NCBI GenBank assembly: GCA_965153355.1 | Contig: OZ231127.1 | Location: 93,558,001 to 93,622,000, forward strand | Direction of reading: 5' to 3' | Length of the DNA: 64,000 nt | From: Flaccisagitta enflata | Taxonomy: Eukaryota; Chaetognatha; Sagittoidea; Aphragmophora | In this document: positions 1 to 12,358 of the stretch, piece by piece | Position numbering within the stretch: the stretch's first letter is position 1 | How the letters are laid out: every line of letters begins with the position of its first letter | The notes under the pieces: model-generated | What the model was told of the DNA's origin: nothing | Seen by the model: only the letters and a program-made list of their open reading frames with translations | Database searches by the model: none | Program-made: the position numbers and the translations under genes

Positions 1-165
1 TTTGAGGCCTGAGAGGGCTGATTTCAGGCCCAAAAAGGCCAATTAGAGAGGGCGGATTTGAGGCCTAGAATGGCTTCGGGGAGAGGACGGAGAAACGGAA
101 AAACAAAATTGCCTTATGTGGAATCATAGGTCATTGGCCCCTCCGGGGCCACTGCCCAAAAAAAG
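1..165 (+). mobile_element. Truncated family E element (GAGGCCTGA minisatellite type)
   Basis: The window opens inside a degenerate ~20-bp tandem repeat built on GATTTGAGGCCTGAGAGG. It is followed by a short ACGG-like stretch and the 3' end motif around 136-160 (CATAGGTCATTGGC, then CCTCCGGGGCCACTGCCC and a run of A). The same end with small changes closes the copies at 31190-31230, 55575-55612 and 56860-56895. The copy seems to sit inside a family A element whose 3' hairpin is at about 213-233, the same nesting seen at 56231-56990. Confidence 0.6.
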
Positions 166-240
166 GATGAACAGACTGACAAATGGGTGGACCAACAGAA
201 GGACAAAGCGGGTGGTAGATTCGCGTAGCACGCGACTAAA
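166..240 (+). mobile_element. 3' end of a family A hairpin element
   Basis: Degenerate ACAG/ACCA tetranucleotides (GAACAGACTGACAAATGG) lead to GATTCGCGTAGCACGCGACT followed by AAAAA. This is the family A 3' terminus: an imperfect hairpin of TCGCG and CGCGA arms around a short loop, then A-rich DNA. The 5' half is outside the window or displaced by the nested family E copy. Confidence 0.65.
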
Positions 241-597
241 AATATAATCATGTGCATAATAAGTTTTGCAGATGTATGTATTATACCAGTCTTAGGAAAA
301 AACCTTTTCAGCTACAGTGGCGCCGTCTTGTTCTTGACTGCTGTCAACCATCCATAAAAGCGTAAGGCAGCGTCAAATCCAATCCGCTATCGAATTTGCA
401 TTTTTGGTGAAGTTTGGGATTCTTATGAGCAGAATGAAAAATATGCGCAGCTTTCTCAGTTTCACATTATCGATACTACCGTGTTTGATTTCTGTGACAC
501 CGAAAGTTCCTTCCGTTTGTTTGTGCTTGTGTCCTCTCTGTCTGTCTGTCTGTCTGTCTCTCTTCTCCCGTTACATGCAAGATTGGAGCCAGCTTGT
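241..597. other. Unassigned single-copy-looking DNA with a short TCTG tract
   Basis: This is AT-rich DNA with no convincing exon. A short GTCT tetranucleotide tract lies at 537-560. The stretch ends at TTGT (594-597), which I read as the left target-site copy of the transposon that follows. Confidence 0.4.
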
Positions 598-1057
598 AAA
601 AAAAATCGTTTAAGGTGTCCAAAAAAAAGTGAATCCTGTACAAAATTGCATAAGGAATTCATTTTGCCTAGGCCTCTATGAGGGGGGCTTTTAGAAACGC
701 ACCCAAAAAACTGCTAAAATGGTCATTTTTTGGGTATTTTTTGTAAAAATATTTACCACTATGAGAGCCCAGCACCCAAAACTTGTACGTGGGAACTCAT
801 TTTAATGTAAGAGACTAAAACAGAAAGAATCATGATGGTAGGTGTAGCTTGGGGTCCCCAAAAAGGCCCAAAAGGGGCCCGTAAATCAAGAAAATATAAG
901 TTTTTTATTCATTACGCTCCCAAAAATGCTTGGATTCTCACAAAATTTGAAATTGAACTTCCTATGTTATGCAACTACCTTCATGCAAATTTTTGTGGCC
1001 TTTGATGAACAGCTTCATAGGCTAAAATGACTCAAAAAACTAAAAATCGCCCTTAAA
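598..1057 (+). repeat. Left terminal inverted repeat of the 598-4195 transposon
   Basis: This arm reads inward from AAAAAAAATCGTTT to the stretch CTAAAAATCGCCCTT. It pairs with 3727-4195 on the other strand with only scattered substitutions and short indels. The inner 200 bp (860-1057) is the best-preserved part. Confidence 0.85.
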
Positions 1058-1080
1058 AGCAGTCACAATCTTTACCTGGA

Positions 1081-2713
1081 ATGGGGGTTGCCAAATTCCC
1101 ACCTCTCTTTTTTTCTGAAGATGGTTCTCCTTTAACCAACACTGGGGAAAGCACATACAAATCAGTTTTGCTGAAGCGCTATGGTGAAAATGATTTCACC
1201 CATGTTTCTATCTCTTCAGAACATGATTTGGCCGTGATTATTGACGGCATGCCAATTTTGTTCCTTGCCCCTGTGCTTGGCCTCAAAAATTTCGGAAATT
1301 ATGTGGATTTTTTGTTAAACAGGAAGGTTCTGCGCTATTTCCATGAGAGCAAGGAGATCCATGTTGTTTTTGATAGACCAGGAATATGGGGTTTCAACCT
1401 GAAAAAAAAGGTTCAAAGCGAACGAGATTCCAAGAGAAAGGAAATTGCTACAATGCCAGAGGAGAGTATTCAAGACGACACGCGCATTCCTTGCTCATCC
1501 TCTCAATGGCCTGGTTTTCTTGCAAACAGAGAAAACAAGCGCAAACTCATCCACTACATTGGAAAAAAAATTCTCTCTCTGAAGGAAAGTCTTGATGAAG
1601 GAAAGGTCATCATTCTGGGAGGATATGGACCAACCAATACCACATTCAAAGTGGAAAAAGGCTGTGTGAGTGAAATTCCACAGCTTGTGTGCAATCATGA
1701 AGAAGCCGATACACAAATCTTTGCACATGCTTATTTCACTTCACACTCAACCATTCGCATAGTAGCAGCAGATACTGATGTCTTTGCCATTCAGATACTG
1801 ATGTCTTTGCCATTCTTTTGCTAAACTTTCATCATTTCCAAAACAAGAACATCTTTTTGGATCAAGGTGACATGGCAAAGGTTACTGACATGAACAAAAT
1901 TGTGGAGGCTATGCAGGCTGACAAAGATCATGATCTGATGATATTGAAACAACGTGGCCATCTTTCATTACTATTTTTTTTTTGGGTTGGTTCACCCATT
2001 GATTGGCTCAGACATTCTTTGCTCTCCACGATCATTTGGACCAGCATGGATCTTGAAATCATGCATTGACTTAAATGAGTACATTTTTGACCCTGAAAAA
2101 GGTATCCAGAAATTAGTGGAAGAACAGCCACAGTTGGAGGGCTACACAAGATACATTTTGTCCTTGTACAAAAAAAGTTCTCTAACAAGATCAAGCAGAC
2201 AGCAAGAGAGATGTTTGTTGACTCTGTAAGCACCCAAAATGCTCTCGAACAAGTAAGACGAGACACATGGGTTTACACCTTGGAAAATAACACAGTTTTG
2301 CCCTCCCAAGAGTGCCTAAATCAAAGAGGCCTAAATCTTGCTTACCAACTCAAGATCTGGACACAGGCTACCAAACCTCAAATCAATGTCCCTGACCCCC
2401 TCAAACATGGGTGGCAAGCCGGAGAGAACGGATATCAGTTAGTGCCAGATTCTCAAGAAAACATGGCAAGACAAGCACAACTTTTGATACAGTGATGAAA
2501 AAATGCCGCTGCAAGAAGTCTCAGTGCAAGAATGGGAGGTGCACTTGCTACGCAAGTAAAGCAAAGTGTTCAACTTTCTGTGAATGTTTGAACTGCTGCA
2601 ATCCTTTTGCAGATGATGCCCAAAGACCTCCAGAAGAATCAGAATCAGACCAAGAAAGTGACAATGAGGAAGAGGATGAAGATCACGAGAAAGAGACCTC
2701 TGATGATGAGTAA
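1081..2713 (+). pseudogene. Frameshifted transposon gene: HEEADT/DTDV domain plus CXC (tesmin/TSO1-like) zinc motif
   Basis: Reading starts at ATG 1081 and is open to 1824. It contains CNHEEADTQIF and then RIVAADTDVFAI. This motif pair is typical of a large family of uncharacterised animal proteins that I associate with mobile elements; the conserved acidic residues suggest a nuclease-like fold, which is inference. A 23-bp tandem duplication (1770-1792 and 1793-1815) then breaks the frame. Homologous-looking protein continues in frame 3 (NKNIFLDQGDMAKVTDMNKI), frame 1 (about 1990-2200, LNEYIFDPEKGIQKL), frame 3 (about 2195-2490, NVPDPLKHGWQAGENGYQLV) and finally frame 2, where KKCRCKKSQCKNGRCTC and FCECLNCCN form one complete CXC motif. 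An acidic tail follows and a stop lies at 2711-2713. With at least four frame changes the copy is dead. The N-terminus may also be shortened. Confidence 0.75.
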
Positions 2714-3079
2714 AGGAAATCAAACCACACGACAGTCAGTTAGGGCAAGGAAGGAAATGTAATGGAAAAGCAAGCCAACTTTTACTGAGTTTTGCTTTTT
2801 AGATTAGCTAGTTAGGTGGGAGAGAAATGCCCATATCAGAATGAATCACATCATTATGTGACTCATCTTGACATGGGAAATCGGATATGCACCTCCTCGT
2901 TGGTCTCTCCTGGGCAACTGCCCCACCACCAGGTTTTACACATGTGGGGCAGGCTAACGCATACCGGTGCTGTATAATTGGTAACACTTTCAATTTAAAT
3001 TTGGTCTTACTCCTTCCCAAAATGAACAAGTGAGCATATTTTTTTGGAGCTTCATTACCCTAAGCAGAATTGAAGGCCA

Positions 3080-3475
3080 GAAATCTAAAATATTTTAGAT
3101 GTTGGGATCTTGTGATGGTAAAAATTTTTACAATGAATATATTGCAAGTATTACTGCTTAAAAGAAATTTGGGTTAAATGACCTAAAAGTAGTGTTTTCA
3201 CAATTTTTTTTTGGGGGGGGTCGATTTTTAACTTTTTAGCCATTTTAGCTTATGAACCTGTTCATCAAAGGCTACATAATTTTCCATGAAGGCAGTTACA
3301 TGTAAAACAAAGCTACTTTTGAAATTTTGTGGGAATCCAAGCATTTTTTTGATTGTCATGAATAAAAAACTGATATATTTTGATTATACTTGCCATTTTG
3401 GGCCATTTTGTGGAGCCCAAGCACCAGCCACCATCAATATTCTTTCTTAATAAGTAAATTACATCAAGAAAAGTT
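3080..3475 (+). repeat. Diverged tandem copy of the right subterminal region of the transposon
   Basis: The segment 3080-3475 resembles 3482-3990 in the same orientation. Shared landmarks are AAATATTTTAGATGT, TTTGGGTTAAATGACCT versus TTTGGGTTACATGACCT, CTGTTCATCAAAGGC, GAAGGCAGTTA versus GAAGGTAGTTG, TCCAAGCATTTTT and CACCATCA. The right end therefore carries two copies of the TIR-inner sequence, the inner one more diverged. Confidence 0.7.
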
Positions 3476-3726
3476 CACACCTAAATATTTTAGATGTGGA
3501 AATCTCATTTAGGTAAAGATTTTTATAAGAAATATAAAAAAATGATGATTTTTTTACTTTTTTGCGTTTACCATATCATTTCGGACAGTCATATCTCAGC
3601 GACATTTGGGAAATAAGGGATGAAATTTTTTCTGGAATCTCTACAAATGTAGCAAATATCATTGATTAGAAAATATTTGGGTTACATGACCTTAAAATAG
3701 TATTTCCATGAGAAAAAACTAAAAAA

Positions 3727-4195
3727 CGCGATTTTCGAAGGGCGATTTTTAGTTTTTTGAGTCATTTTAGCCTCTGAAGCTGTTCATCAAAGGCCACAAA
3801 AATTTGCATGAAGGTAGTTGTATAACATAGGAAGTTCCATTTCAAATTTTGTGAGAATCCAAGCATTTTTGGGAGCGTAATGAATAAAAAACTTATATTT
3901 TCTTGATTTACGGGCCCCTTTCGGTTCTTTTTGGGGACCCCAAGCTACACCCACCATCATAATTCTTTCTGTTTTAGTCTCTTACATTATGATGAGTTCC
4001 CACTTACAAGTTTTGGATGCTGGGCTCTGATAGATACAGATTTTTTTACCAAAAATACCCAAAAATGGCCATTTTTAGCAGTTTTTTTGGGTGCGTTTCT
4101 AAAAGCCCCCTCATAGGGCCCTGAAACCCCAAAAATGAAAATTCCTGATGAAATTTGTAAGGATTCACTTTTTTGGACACTCAACGATTTTTTTT
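3727..4195 (+). repeat. Right terminal inverted repeat of the 598-4195 transposon
   Basis: This is the inverted partner of 598-1057, running outward from GGGCGATTTTTAGTTTTTTG to CGATTTTTTTT. TTGT follows directly (4196-4199). Confidence 0.85.
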
Positions 4196-4454
4196 TTGTC
4201 TTGGTTTGTCTGTTTCATCAACAATTAATCTTGTCCTCTTCTTCGATGACTGTCATTTTCTGTCATCTTTCTGTCTTGGTCTGTCTGTTTCATCAACAAT
4301 CAATCTTATCTTCTTCCTTTTTTGTCTTTTTCACCTCAACATTCTTTGGTCTTTCCTTTTCTTTTTCCTTCCTCTTTTTTTACATCCATTCTTCATTTGT
4401 TCCGGCTCTTTTTCTTGCCTCTATTCTTTTCACTTTCAAATCTATTTGTCTTTC

Positions 4455-4488
4455 CTTCTTTCCATCTTTCTTTCTTTCTTTCTTTCGT

Positions 4489-4540
<52 letters not shown>

Positions 4541-4568
4541 TTTCTTTCTTTCTTTCTTTCTTTCTATA
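4455..4568 (+). repeat. (TTTC)n microsatellite
   Basis: This is a tetranucleotide run of TTTC with a few interruptions, embedded in a T-rich block (4200-4680) with two near copies of a GTCTTGGTCTGTCTGTTTCA segment (about 4198-4225 and 4273-4300). Confidence 0.9.
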
Positions 4569-4704
4569 TTTATTTATCTATTTGGCTTTTTTATTGTTTT
4601 TTGTTTTGTTATTCTCTCTCTGTCTCTCTATTTCTCTTTCTCTTTGACTTTGTCTCCTTTCTTTCTTTTCTTTATCATATGCTATCGCTCTTTTATATAA
4701 AACA

Positions 4705-4938
4705 AGGACAACCCTCTACAGTCGCGTGCGGTTGTTAAGACCATTAGACCAAAAGACTAAAAGACCAAAAGACTAAGAGACTAAATGTAAATTGACTTAA
4801 ATTAACTTTGAATAACCTAAAATGACTTAAAATGGCGTAAAAAGTCAAAAAAAAGCTAAGCGTTACGGACCGACCGACCAACGGACCGACCAACAGACGG
4901 ACAAAGTGGGTTGTAGAGTCGTGTGCACGCGACTAAAA
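4705..4938 (+). mobile_element. Family A hairpin element
   Basis: The copy begins near AACAAGGACAACC with the subterminal motif CAGTCGCGTGCGG, continues through AAGAC-rich repeats and an ACCG/ACGG tract (4868-4903), and ends with GAGTCGTGTGCACGCGACT followed by AAAAA. Its closest relative in the window is the copy at 52167-52347, which shares GCGTGCGGTTGTTAAG. Confidence 0.75.
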
Positions 4939-6485
<1,547 letters not shown>

Positions 6486-6900
6486 ATTTCTGCCTGCTTC
6501 CCATTTCCTGATCCCAACCCCTCCTTACCCTCACCCCTCCTCACCCTCGCCCCTCCTTACCCTCGCCCCTCCTTACCCTCGCCCCTCCTTACCCTCACCC
6601 TTACTCACCCTCTCCTCCTTACCCTGCCCTCCCACCCTCCTTACCCTCGCCCCTCCTTACCCTTGCCCTCCCCCTCCCCTCCCTTACCCCTCCCCTCCCT
6701 CCTCTCCCCTTTCCACCCATCCTTACCCTCTTCCCCTCACCTCGCCCTACTGCCCCTCCCCCATCCTTCCTTCCCTCATCCCCTCCTCCCTCACCCCTCC
6801 TTACCCTCACCCCTCCTTACCCTCATCCCTCCTTACCCTCGCCCCTCCTTACCCTCACCCCTCCTTACCCTCGCCCCTCCGCCTCCTGTTCCCTCTTTCC
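6486..6900 (+). repeat. C-rich ~16-bp minisatellite (CCTCGCCCCTCCTTAC)
   Basis: About twenty variants of the 16-mer CCTCGCCCCTCCTTAC lie in tandem, degraded in the middle (6660-6790). The strand is almost free of G, so apparent frames here are artefacts. Confidence 0.85.
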
Positions 6901-6974
6901 CATCCAAATTTCATCAAAGTTTTCTTGTTTTTTTGACATTTCTACGGAGGGGTTCATGGCTGAATAACATCATA

Positions 6975-7778
6975 CAGTTGAACCCCGCTCGAACGGACCC
7001 GCCATCAACGGAATTCCGCCTATATCAGATACTACCCGAATTAAAAAAAACGCAAGTTTTTCATATAAGAGCCTGAAATGGACTCTATTTTTCTTCTAAG
7101 TAGCTTTTTACGAGCTGGTTTGGTTTATTTGAGTTTCTGTGCATCATAACAAAGAGTTTTAGGCATCAGAATTAAGTTGATGCAGTGAAAAAGCCGTGCT
7201 AAAGTGACATGTACTTTACTTATTTTCGCCTTTGATTTTCAGTTTGATCTATAATGATTTCAGAGGTCTTATCACACTGAAATACAGTCGGTGCTTCATT
7301 TTTCATTATAGACATTTAGGAACTCAAATATAGAAACTATAAAAGTAAACAGCATGGGTAGAACAATGCCTGATTGCCCGTAGCAGTGCAATTACTCTAT
7401 CATGTTCACCTCAAAACATCCTTATTTTTCCCTCTTACTGCATTTTGAAATTTTGACCCCTGCACCTTCTTTTGAATATAACTTCTAAACGAATGGAGCT
7501 ACAGATGTGGGATTGCGCTCAAAAGATAGCTCTCGAAAAAAGCTTCAATTTGGTCACTGATTAATCATGTCCCAAGTGACCCAAAGGCACACAAATCACC
7601 TGTAGAAAAACTTGCGTTTTTTTTAATTCGCGTAGTATAAATCCGCCTATATCAGATATGAATTCATGGTCCTTTCAAGTCAATTTTTTTTATTTCATTT
7701 GTTGACAATAACAGAAGTCCGCCTTTAACAGAAGAAAATTGTTGGTCCCCTAAAATCCGTTAGAGCGGGGTTCAACTG
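6975..7778. mobile_element. pogo/Tigger-like MITE, CAGTTGAACCCCGCT ends, with a second element inside
   Basis: The left end CAGTTGAACCCCGCTCGAAC and the right end, whose complement is CAGTTGAACCCCGCTCTAAC, are TIRs flanked by TA on both sides (6973-6974 and 7779-7780). TA targets and CAGT- starts fit the pogo branch of Tc1/mariner. Shorter copies lie at 29570-29733 and 35162-35338; they lack the internal 610 bp, which is a separate nested element (7029-7638). Confidence 0.75.
7029..7638. mobile_element. Nested TIR element, (A)TACYACGCGAATT ends
   Basis: The inverted ends ATACTACCCGAATT and AATTCGCGTAGTAT are followed inward by a run of A or T and ACGCAAG or its complement. The 17-mer TCCGCCTATATCAGATA occurs directly on both sides (7015-7031 and 7642-7658) and only once in the empty versions of the host MITE, so it looks like an unusually long target duplication. 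A relative with ends ATACCACGCGAAT is at 24149-24761. There is no coding capacity. Confidence 0.7.
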
Positions 7779-7858
7779 TATAACGTTTTGAAGTAAATCC
7801 TGTTTTTTTGTTTTGTTTTTTGTTTCTCAATGAGAATACAGATTACGATTATTTCACT

Positions 7859-8047
7859 AAGGGTGCGTTTCTAGTCACAAACAACCGCGTTTTTAACAAA
7901 CCACTTGGTCGCTCGCTACGTTCGTTCGCACGCACCGCTCACTCCCTCCACAGCGCTCGGTTTACGGGCTCGCTCACCTACCTCGTTGTGCGGTTGAAAT
8001 TTTATGAATACGTGTCATCGTATTACCAAAAACATGACATTACAAAA
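7859..8047 (+). mobile_element. Family G element (GGGCGTTTCTAGTCA end), 3'-truncated
   Basis: It starts AGGGTGCGTTTCTAGTCACA, continues with the CpG-rich segment TCGCTCGCTACGTTCGTTCG and fades out after CGGTTGAAATTTTATGAATA. Fuller relatives at 19466-19729, 39776-40033 and 51838-52092 have both inverted ends. Confidence 0.65.
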
Positions 8048-8119
8048 TAAGGTATGCCTTTTGCAAAACGAGAAATGTTTGGATCTTGCTAATCCCTTTA
8101 ATTGGCCGTACAGTATACT

Positions 8120-8340
8120 GATTTAGTGACATTGTCAACGTCAAATTCAATGTCATTGTCACTGTCACTGTCATTGTCATTGTCATGGTTATTGCCAATG
8201 TCAATGTCAATGTCGATGTCATTTTCACTGACATCATCGTTGCCAATATCTATGTCATTGTCATTGCCAATATCAATGTCATTGTCATTGTCATTGTCAT
8301 TGTCTCTGTCATTGTCAATGTCATTTTCATTGTCAATGTA
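8120..8340 (+). repeat. TTGTCA-type 6-bp microsatellite with variants
   Basis: The array is made of TCATTG and TCAATG hexamers, with ACTG and CCAATA variants. Confidence 0.9.
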
Positions 8341-8344
8341 TTGA

Positions 8345-8689
8345 TGAAAACCCATTCGGATTTCGATTGTTGGGAAAAAAATCGAAAAACGTTTTTCGAT
8401 TTTTTGAGTTTCGCTTAGGAATTAATTTTTTCCATTTTCGCTTGAGGTGTTTTGAGGAAGTTGAGTCACGACTAGGCTCGCCCGAGGCTGGGGTTGAAAT
8501 TGGTACGGGGTGAAAGAGGGCACTTTTTTACACCTTCTGGAAAAAAGCAGGGCACTGTCGGACCAAAACTTTAGGCGCTATGAATTTTTTAATCTTTTTT
8601 TATTTTTTCACATTTTCCGCATTTTCCTCAAATATCAATATTTTTCATCGATCTCTATTTTGGGCCTTTATGTAACAATAAAAATGAAT
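8345..8689. other. AT-rich intergenic DNA
   Basis: There is no recognised gene or repeat. A short inverted pair, GAAAAAAATCGAAAAACG and CGTTTTTCGATTTTTTG, is visible at 8375-8407. Confidence 0.35.
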
Positions 8690-9345
<656 letters not shown>

Positions 9346-9646
9346 AAACAGACTCACACACACACAAAAAAACGCGTGAATGTGATGAAGAGAGAGAAAG
9401 AACTGAAAAAAAACAAAGATAATTTTATGATTTTTTTCCGGTCGGCGAGAGCCGCCTTTACTGGTAAATAAAAACGATGGATATTGTCTGCATTCAGTAA
9501 TGAAAAATACCGACGTGATATTCATTTTCCTATTCTAATAAACTTCAGTTTCTTCACTGATTATCATTTTTCCGATCACAAGTTTAGTTAGTTTCATTGC
9601 TTGGATAGAATTAGTTATATCTTTTGCCATGTTTGCAACGGCTGTA
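9346..9646. other. AT-rich spacer
   Basis: No feature is supported between the purine tract and the TIR element at 9647. Confidence 0.35.
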
Positions 9647-10251
9647 ACAGGGTGAGCAAAAAATTTTGCACAACTCTGATAAAGCATTGAAAAATATTGC
9701 AATGCAGGGCAAAAATCATCATGATATGAATCAAATACCTAATTTCAGTAATTTAGTATGCTAATGAGCCAATATTGTTGGTTATAGGCAATAGATGAGG
9801 TCTGGAAAATGATTTATTATGATGGTCACATTTAGTCTATGTGCCATGATTTTGACTGTTACCTTGAGCAAGTGGCATTGGTTTTTCTTCATTTTGTTGG
9901 ACAATTCTAATCCCCTGACCCAATCATCAATTGTTATGACTATCTGACATCAAGGTAACATGTTTTGAATGATAACGACTAGCAGGGGACACCATGCATG
10001 AGAAAAACAATAGACTGAGTAGAGTTTCCATATCCCCAAATTTTGCCGGTAAAATTCTTGCAAAATCTGACTGAGCAGTTCAACTTTGATGCCTTTTAAT
10101 GGGAACAGCAATTGGACAAGTGAATGACGGCCCATACTACTGTGTAGTAGAACTAGTTGTGGGGTTATGATCCAAATTTCATCTTTTCAAAGCACCTAAA
10201 AGTGCTGTTTCTATACCCATATGCTTGTGCAAAATTTTTTGCTCATCCTGT
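9647..10251. mobile_element. TIR element, ACAGGGTGAGC ends, ~605 bp
   Basis: The first 27 bases, starting ACAGGGTGAGCAAAAAATTT, match the complement of the last 27, which starts ACAGGATGAGC, with one difference. Only the left side shows an adjacent TA. It belongs to the CAGGGTG-type group found at 13296, 27802 and 62695. There is no open reading frame of note. Confidence 0.75.
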
Positions 10252-10544
10252 TGGCACCTCTCAAGCAGCAGTGATAGCAGCAGCAACCAATGCCATCTCT
10301 TCAACGGCTGTAGCAGCTGCATCAGTAGCTGCCACCTAAAAGGATTGGAAAATCCGCGGTGCGGAACAATTTTTTACAGGATTCCAGTCGTGTTTTGTTT
10401 TTATCTCGATTTCCAGATGTGTGCATTTGATCAGACCTCAACAGCATTTTCTTTTTTTGTTTCCACTCTTCATGGTCGCTTGCAATCTTTGATTGATTCA
10501 TTATTACATTTATTCACTGTTTTATTGATCCATTAATCCATTTA

Positions 10545-10710
10545 TACATTCATCTATTCATCCATTCATCCATTCATCCATACATTCATTCATCTATTCA
10601 TCCATTCACCCATTCATCCATCCATCCATTCATTCATTCATTCATTCATTCATTCATTCATTCATTCATTCATTCATTCATTCATTCATTCATTTATTCA
10701 TTTATTCGTT
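10545..10710 (+). repeat. (ATTC)n / ATCC tetranucleotide microsatellite
   Basis: The first half is a mixture of ATTCATCC and ATTCATTC; the second half is pure ATTC. Confidence 0.93.
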
Positions 10711-11305
10711 CCCTAGACTTGCTTCTTATTGCAAATTTCCTTACAAGTCGAAAAATTGATGACTCGTCATTGATGAGCCTTCAAGTGTTTCAAGTGTTCA
10801 ACAGTTCAAATGTTATTCACGAGATGGTTAGAGTAATGTTCATGTTAGGCCAGTCTGGTTAGAGGAGGAAGCACAGGATTTTTCTATCAGATTATATCTA
10901 AAGCTTTGCCAACTATTTTTTTCTACTTCAGTTGTTAGGGAGAACATGTCAAAAAGGGAGTTTGTTAACTCAACTGAGGACAGATAAGAGGTTGTCCATT
11001 TTAGATAAGGGTTTTCATACTTTTTTTTAACCACCAATCACAATAAATATTCATAATAAAAGATAGTCAAACCTTTCTTCTCCTTCAATTGTGGCGTTTG
11101 TTGTGAATGACCTTTAGAATGAATGAAATAATCAAAATCTCCAAAGAAATTGTTACTAAATTCTTCACGCACAACAGTTTAATTCAACGGTGTCGGACCA
11201 CTTATGACTTAACATTGGTTCTATCTCTGTTTTGCTGAGATGTTCTTCGTAACTATCCATATCATTAGACACGTGTAGCTGCAAAGATGACTTTGTATTT
11301 ACAAG
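10711..11305. other. AT-rich intergenic DNA
   Basis: I found no exon, array or inverted ends. Confidence 0.35.
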
Positions 11306-11309
11306 AGCC

Positions 11310-11393
<84 letters not shown>

Positions 11394-11396
11394 GTG

Positions 11397-11489
<93 letters not shown>
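11306..11489 (+). repeat. (CT)n microsatellite with a central TCTGTG interruption
   Basis: Two CT runs are separated by TGTCTCTGTGTCTCTGTC at about 11388-11405. Confidence 0.97.
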
Positions 11490-11492
<3 letters not shown>

Positions 11493-11605
11493 CCAATATT
11501 CAAGGTTATTCCCATCACTGACCGGGCTGCGTGTCAGTTCAAAGGCCTCTCTCTGTTCGTTCTCAATTCTACTACCAAGCTAGGAAAAAAATAGAAAAGT
11601 CGGAC

Positions 11606-11806
11606 ACAAGGCTACCCTAGTCGCGTGCGGGTGGGCAGGAGCAATGCTGGAGAAGGTCACTGGGTCATCTGGGCAGGAACCGTATGCTCAAAAAGCTGAA
11701 AAACGCCAAAAAAGAGGAGACTGACCGACCAATCGACCAACCAACCAACTTACCGACCGACCGACCGACATAGCGGGGTGTAGAGTCGCGTAGCACGCGA
11801 CTAAAA
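11606..11806 (+). mobile_element. Family A hairpin element
   Basis: The subterminal motif CTAGTCGCGTGCGGGTGGGC at the 5' side is followed by GGAGAAGGTCACTGGGTCAT, an ACCG/ACCA tract (11721-11770), AGCGGGGTGTAGAGTCGCG and the 3' hairpin AGTCGCGTAGCACGCGACT before AAAAG. It closely matches the outer element at 56231-56990. Confidence 0.8.
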
Positions 11807-11894
11807 GAATAATGGATAAGAAGAAATAAAAAAGAAAAAAAAAATATGGGGCTCATATAAAGCCCTCCCCATTCTTTTGCCTTCCCTTTTTTGT

Positions 11895-12261
11895 TGTACA
11901 GCGTATTCCAGATCAACTTTGACTAATGGATGTTTTAGTGGTTATTTCCAATTTACGCTACTAGCTATTAGCATTTGATCTTGAACAGTAGCAGAAGCGG
12001 GTCGGTCGAAGTGCCATGAAAATTGACAGCCTCTGCTGGTTCCCTATCTCTGAGTATAAGTATTTCCAGATAAGGCAGTGTTGTATGTAAGGCCTCTGGA
12101 TAGATGATACAATTTATTTCACAGCTATAAATAAGCATTAGAGCTTGATGATATTTCTATCTTTGTTATTCATCTTAAAAATTCAATATTCTGATAGACT
12201 TATGAGAAAATAAACAAAGGTAAAATCGGTCAAAGTTGACTTGAAATGTTTACGCTGTACA
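11895..12261. mobile_element. TIR element, TGTACAGCGT ends, ~370 bp
   Basis: Inverted ends of about 40 bp start TGTACAGCGTATTCCAGATC on the left. The complement of the right end starts TGTACAGCGTAAACATTTCA, and both share CAACTTTGAC further in. There is no clear target duplication and no coding frame. Confidence 0.65.
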
Positions 12262-12358
12262 GCTTATTCACAGTTTACAGACCCACAATGAAACGGCGGC
12301 GCAATTTGTGACTTGCACGTACCCACACACGCAAAATATTTTGCACACATGCACGTAC

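Larger units (their letters stand above)
598..4195 (+). mobile_element. 3.6-kb DNA transposon with ~460-bp terminal inverted repeats, CXC-type gene inside
   Basis: The segments 598-1057 and about 3727-4195 are near-identical inverted copies. The outer ends read AAAAAAAATCG on the left and CGATTTTTTTT on the right. Shared landmarks include GAAACGCACCCAAAAAACTG, CCCGTAAATCAAGAAAATAT and TTTGATGAACAGCTTCA. TTGT lies immediately outside both ends (594-597 and 4196-4199), suggesting a 4-bp target duplication, although the boundary falls in a homopolymer. The inside carries a broken gene (1081-2713) and, near the right end, an extra diverged copy of the subterminal sequence. The arms are much better conserved than the gene. 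I do not recognise the superfamily; long TIRs and a CXC-tailed protein are the distinguishing features. Confidence 0.85.

Noticed and set aside
1928-2723. Minus-strand frames opposite the transposon gene
   Set aside because: They mirror the plus-strand coding sequence, whose motifs and CXC pattern identify the real strand.
9950-10339. Short frames near 10 kb, including an Ala-rich one at 10157-10339
   Set aside because: They cross the right end of the TIR element at 10251 and show no splice or family evidence.
11606-11806. Family A 3' hairpin as a tRNA- or SINE-derived sequence
   Set aside because: There are no A- and B-box promoter motifs, no cloverleaf, and both ends have matched inverted motifs, which fits a Helentron-like end better.
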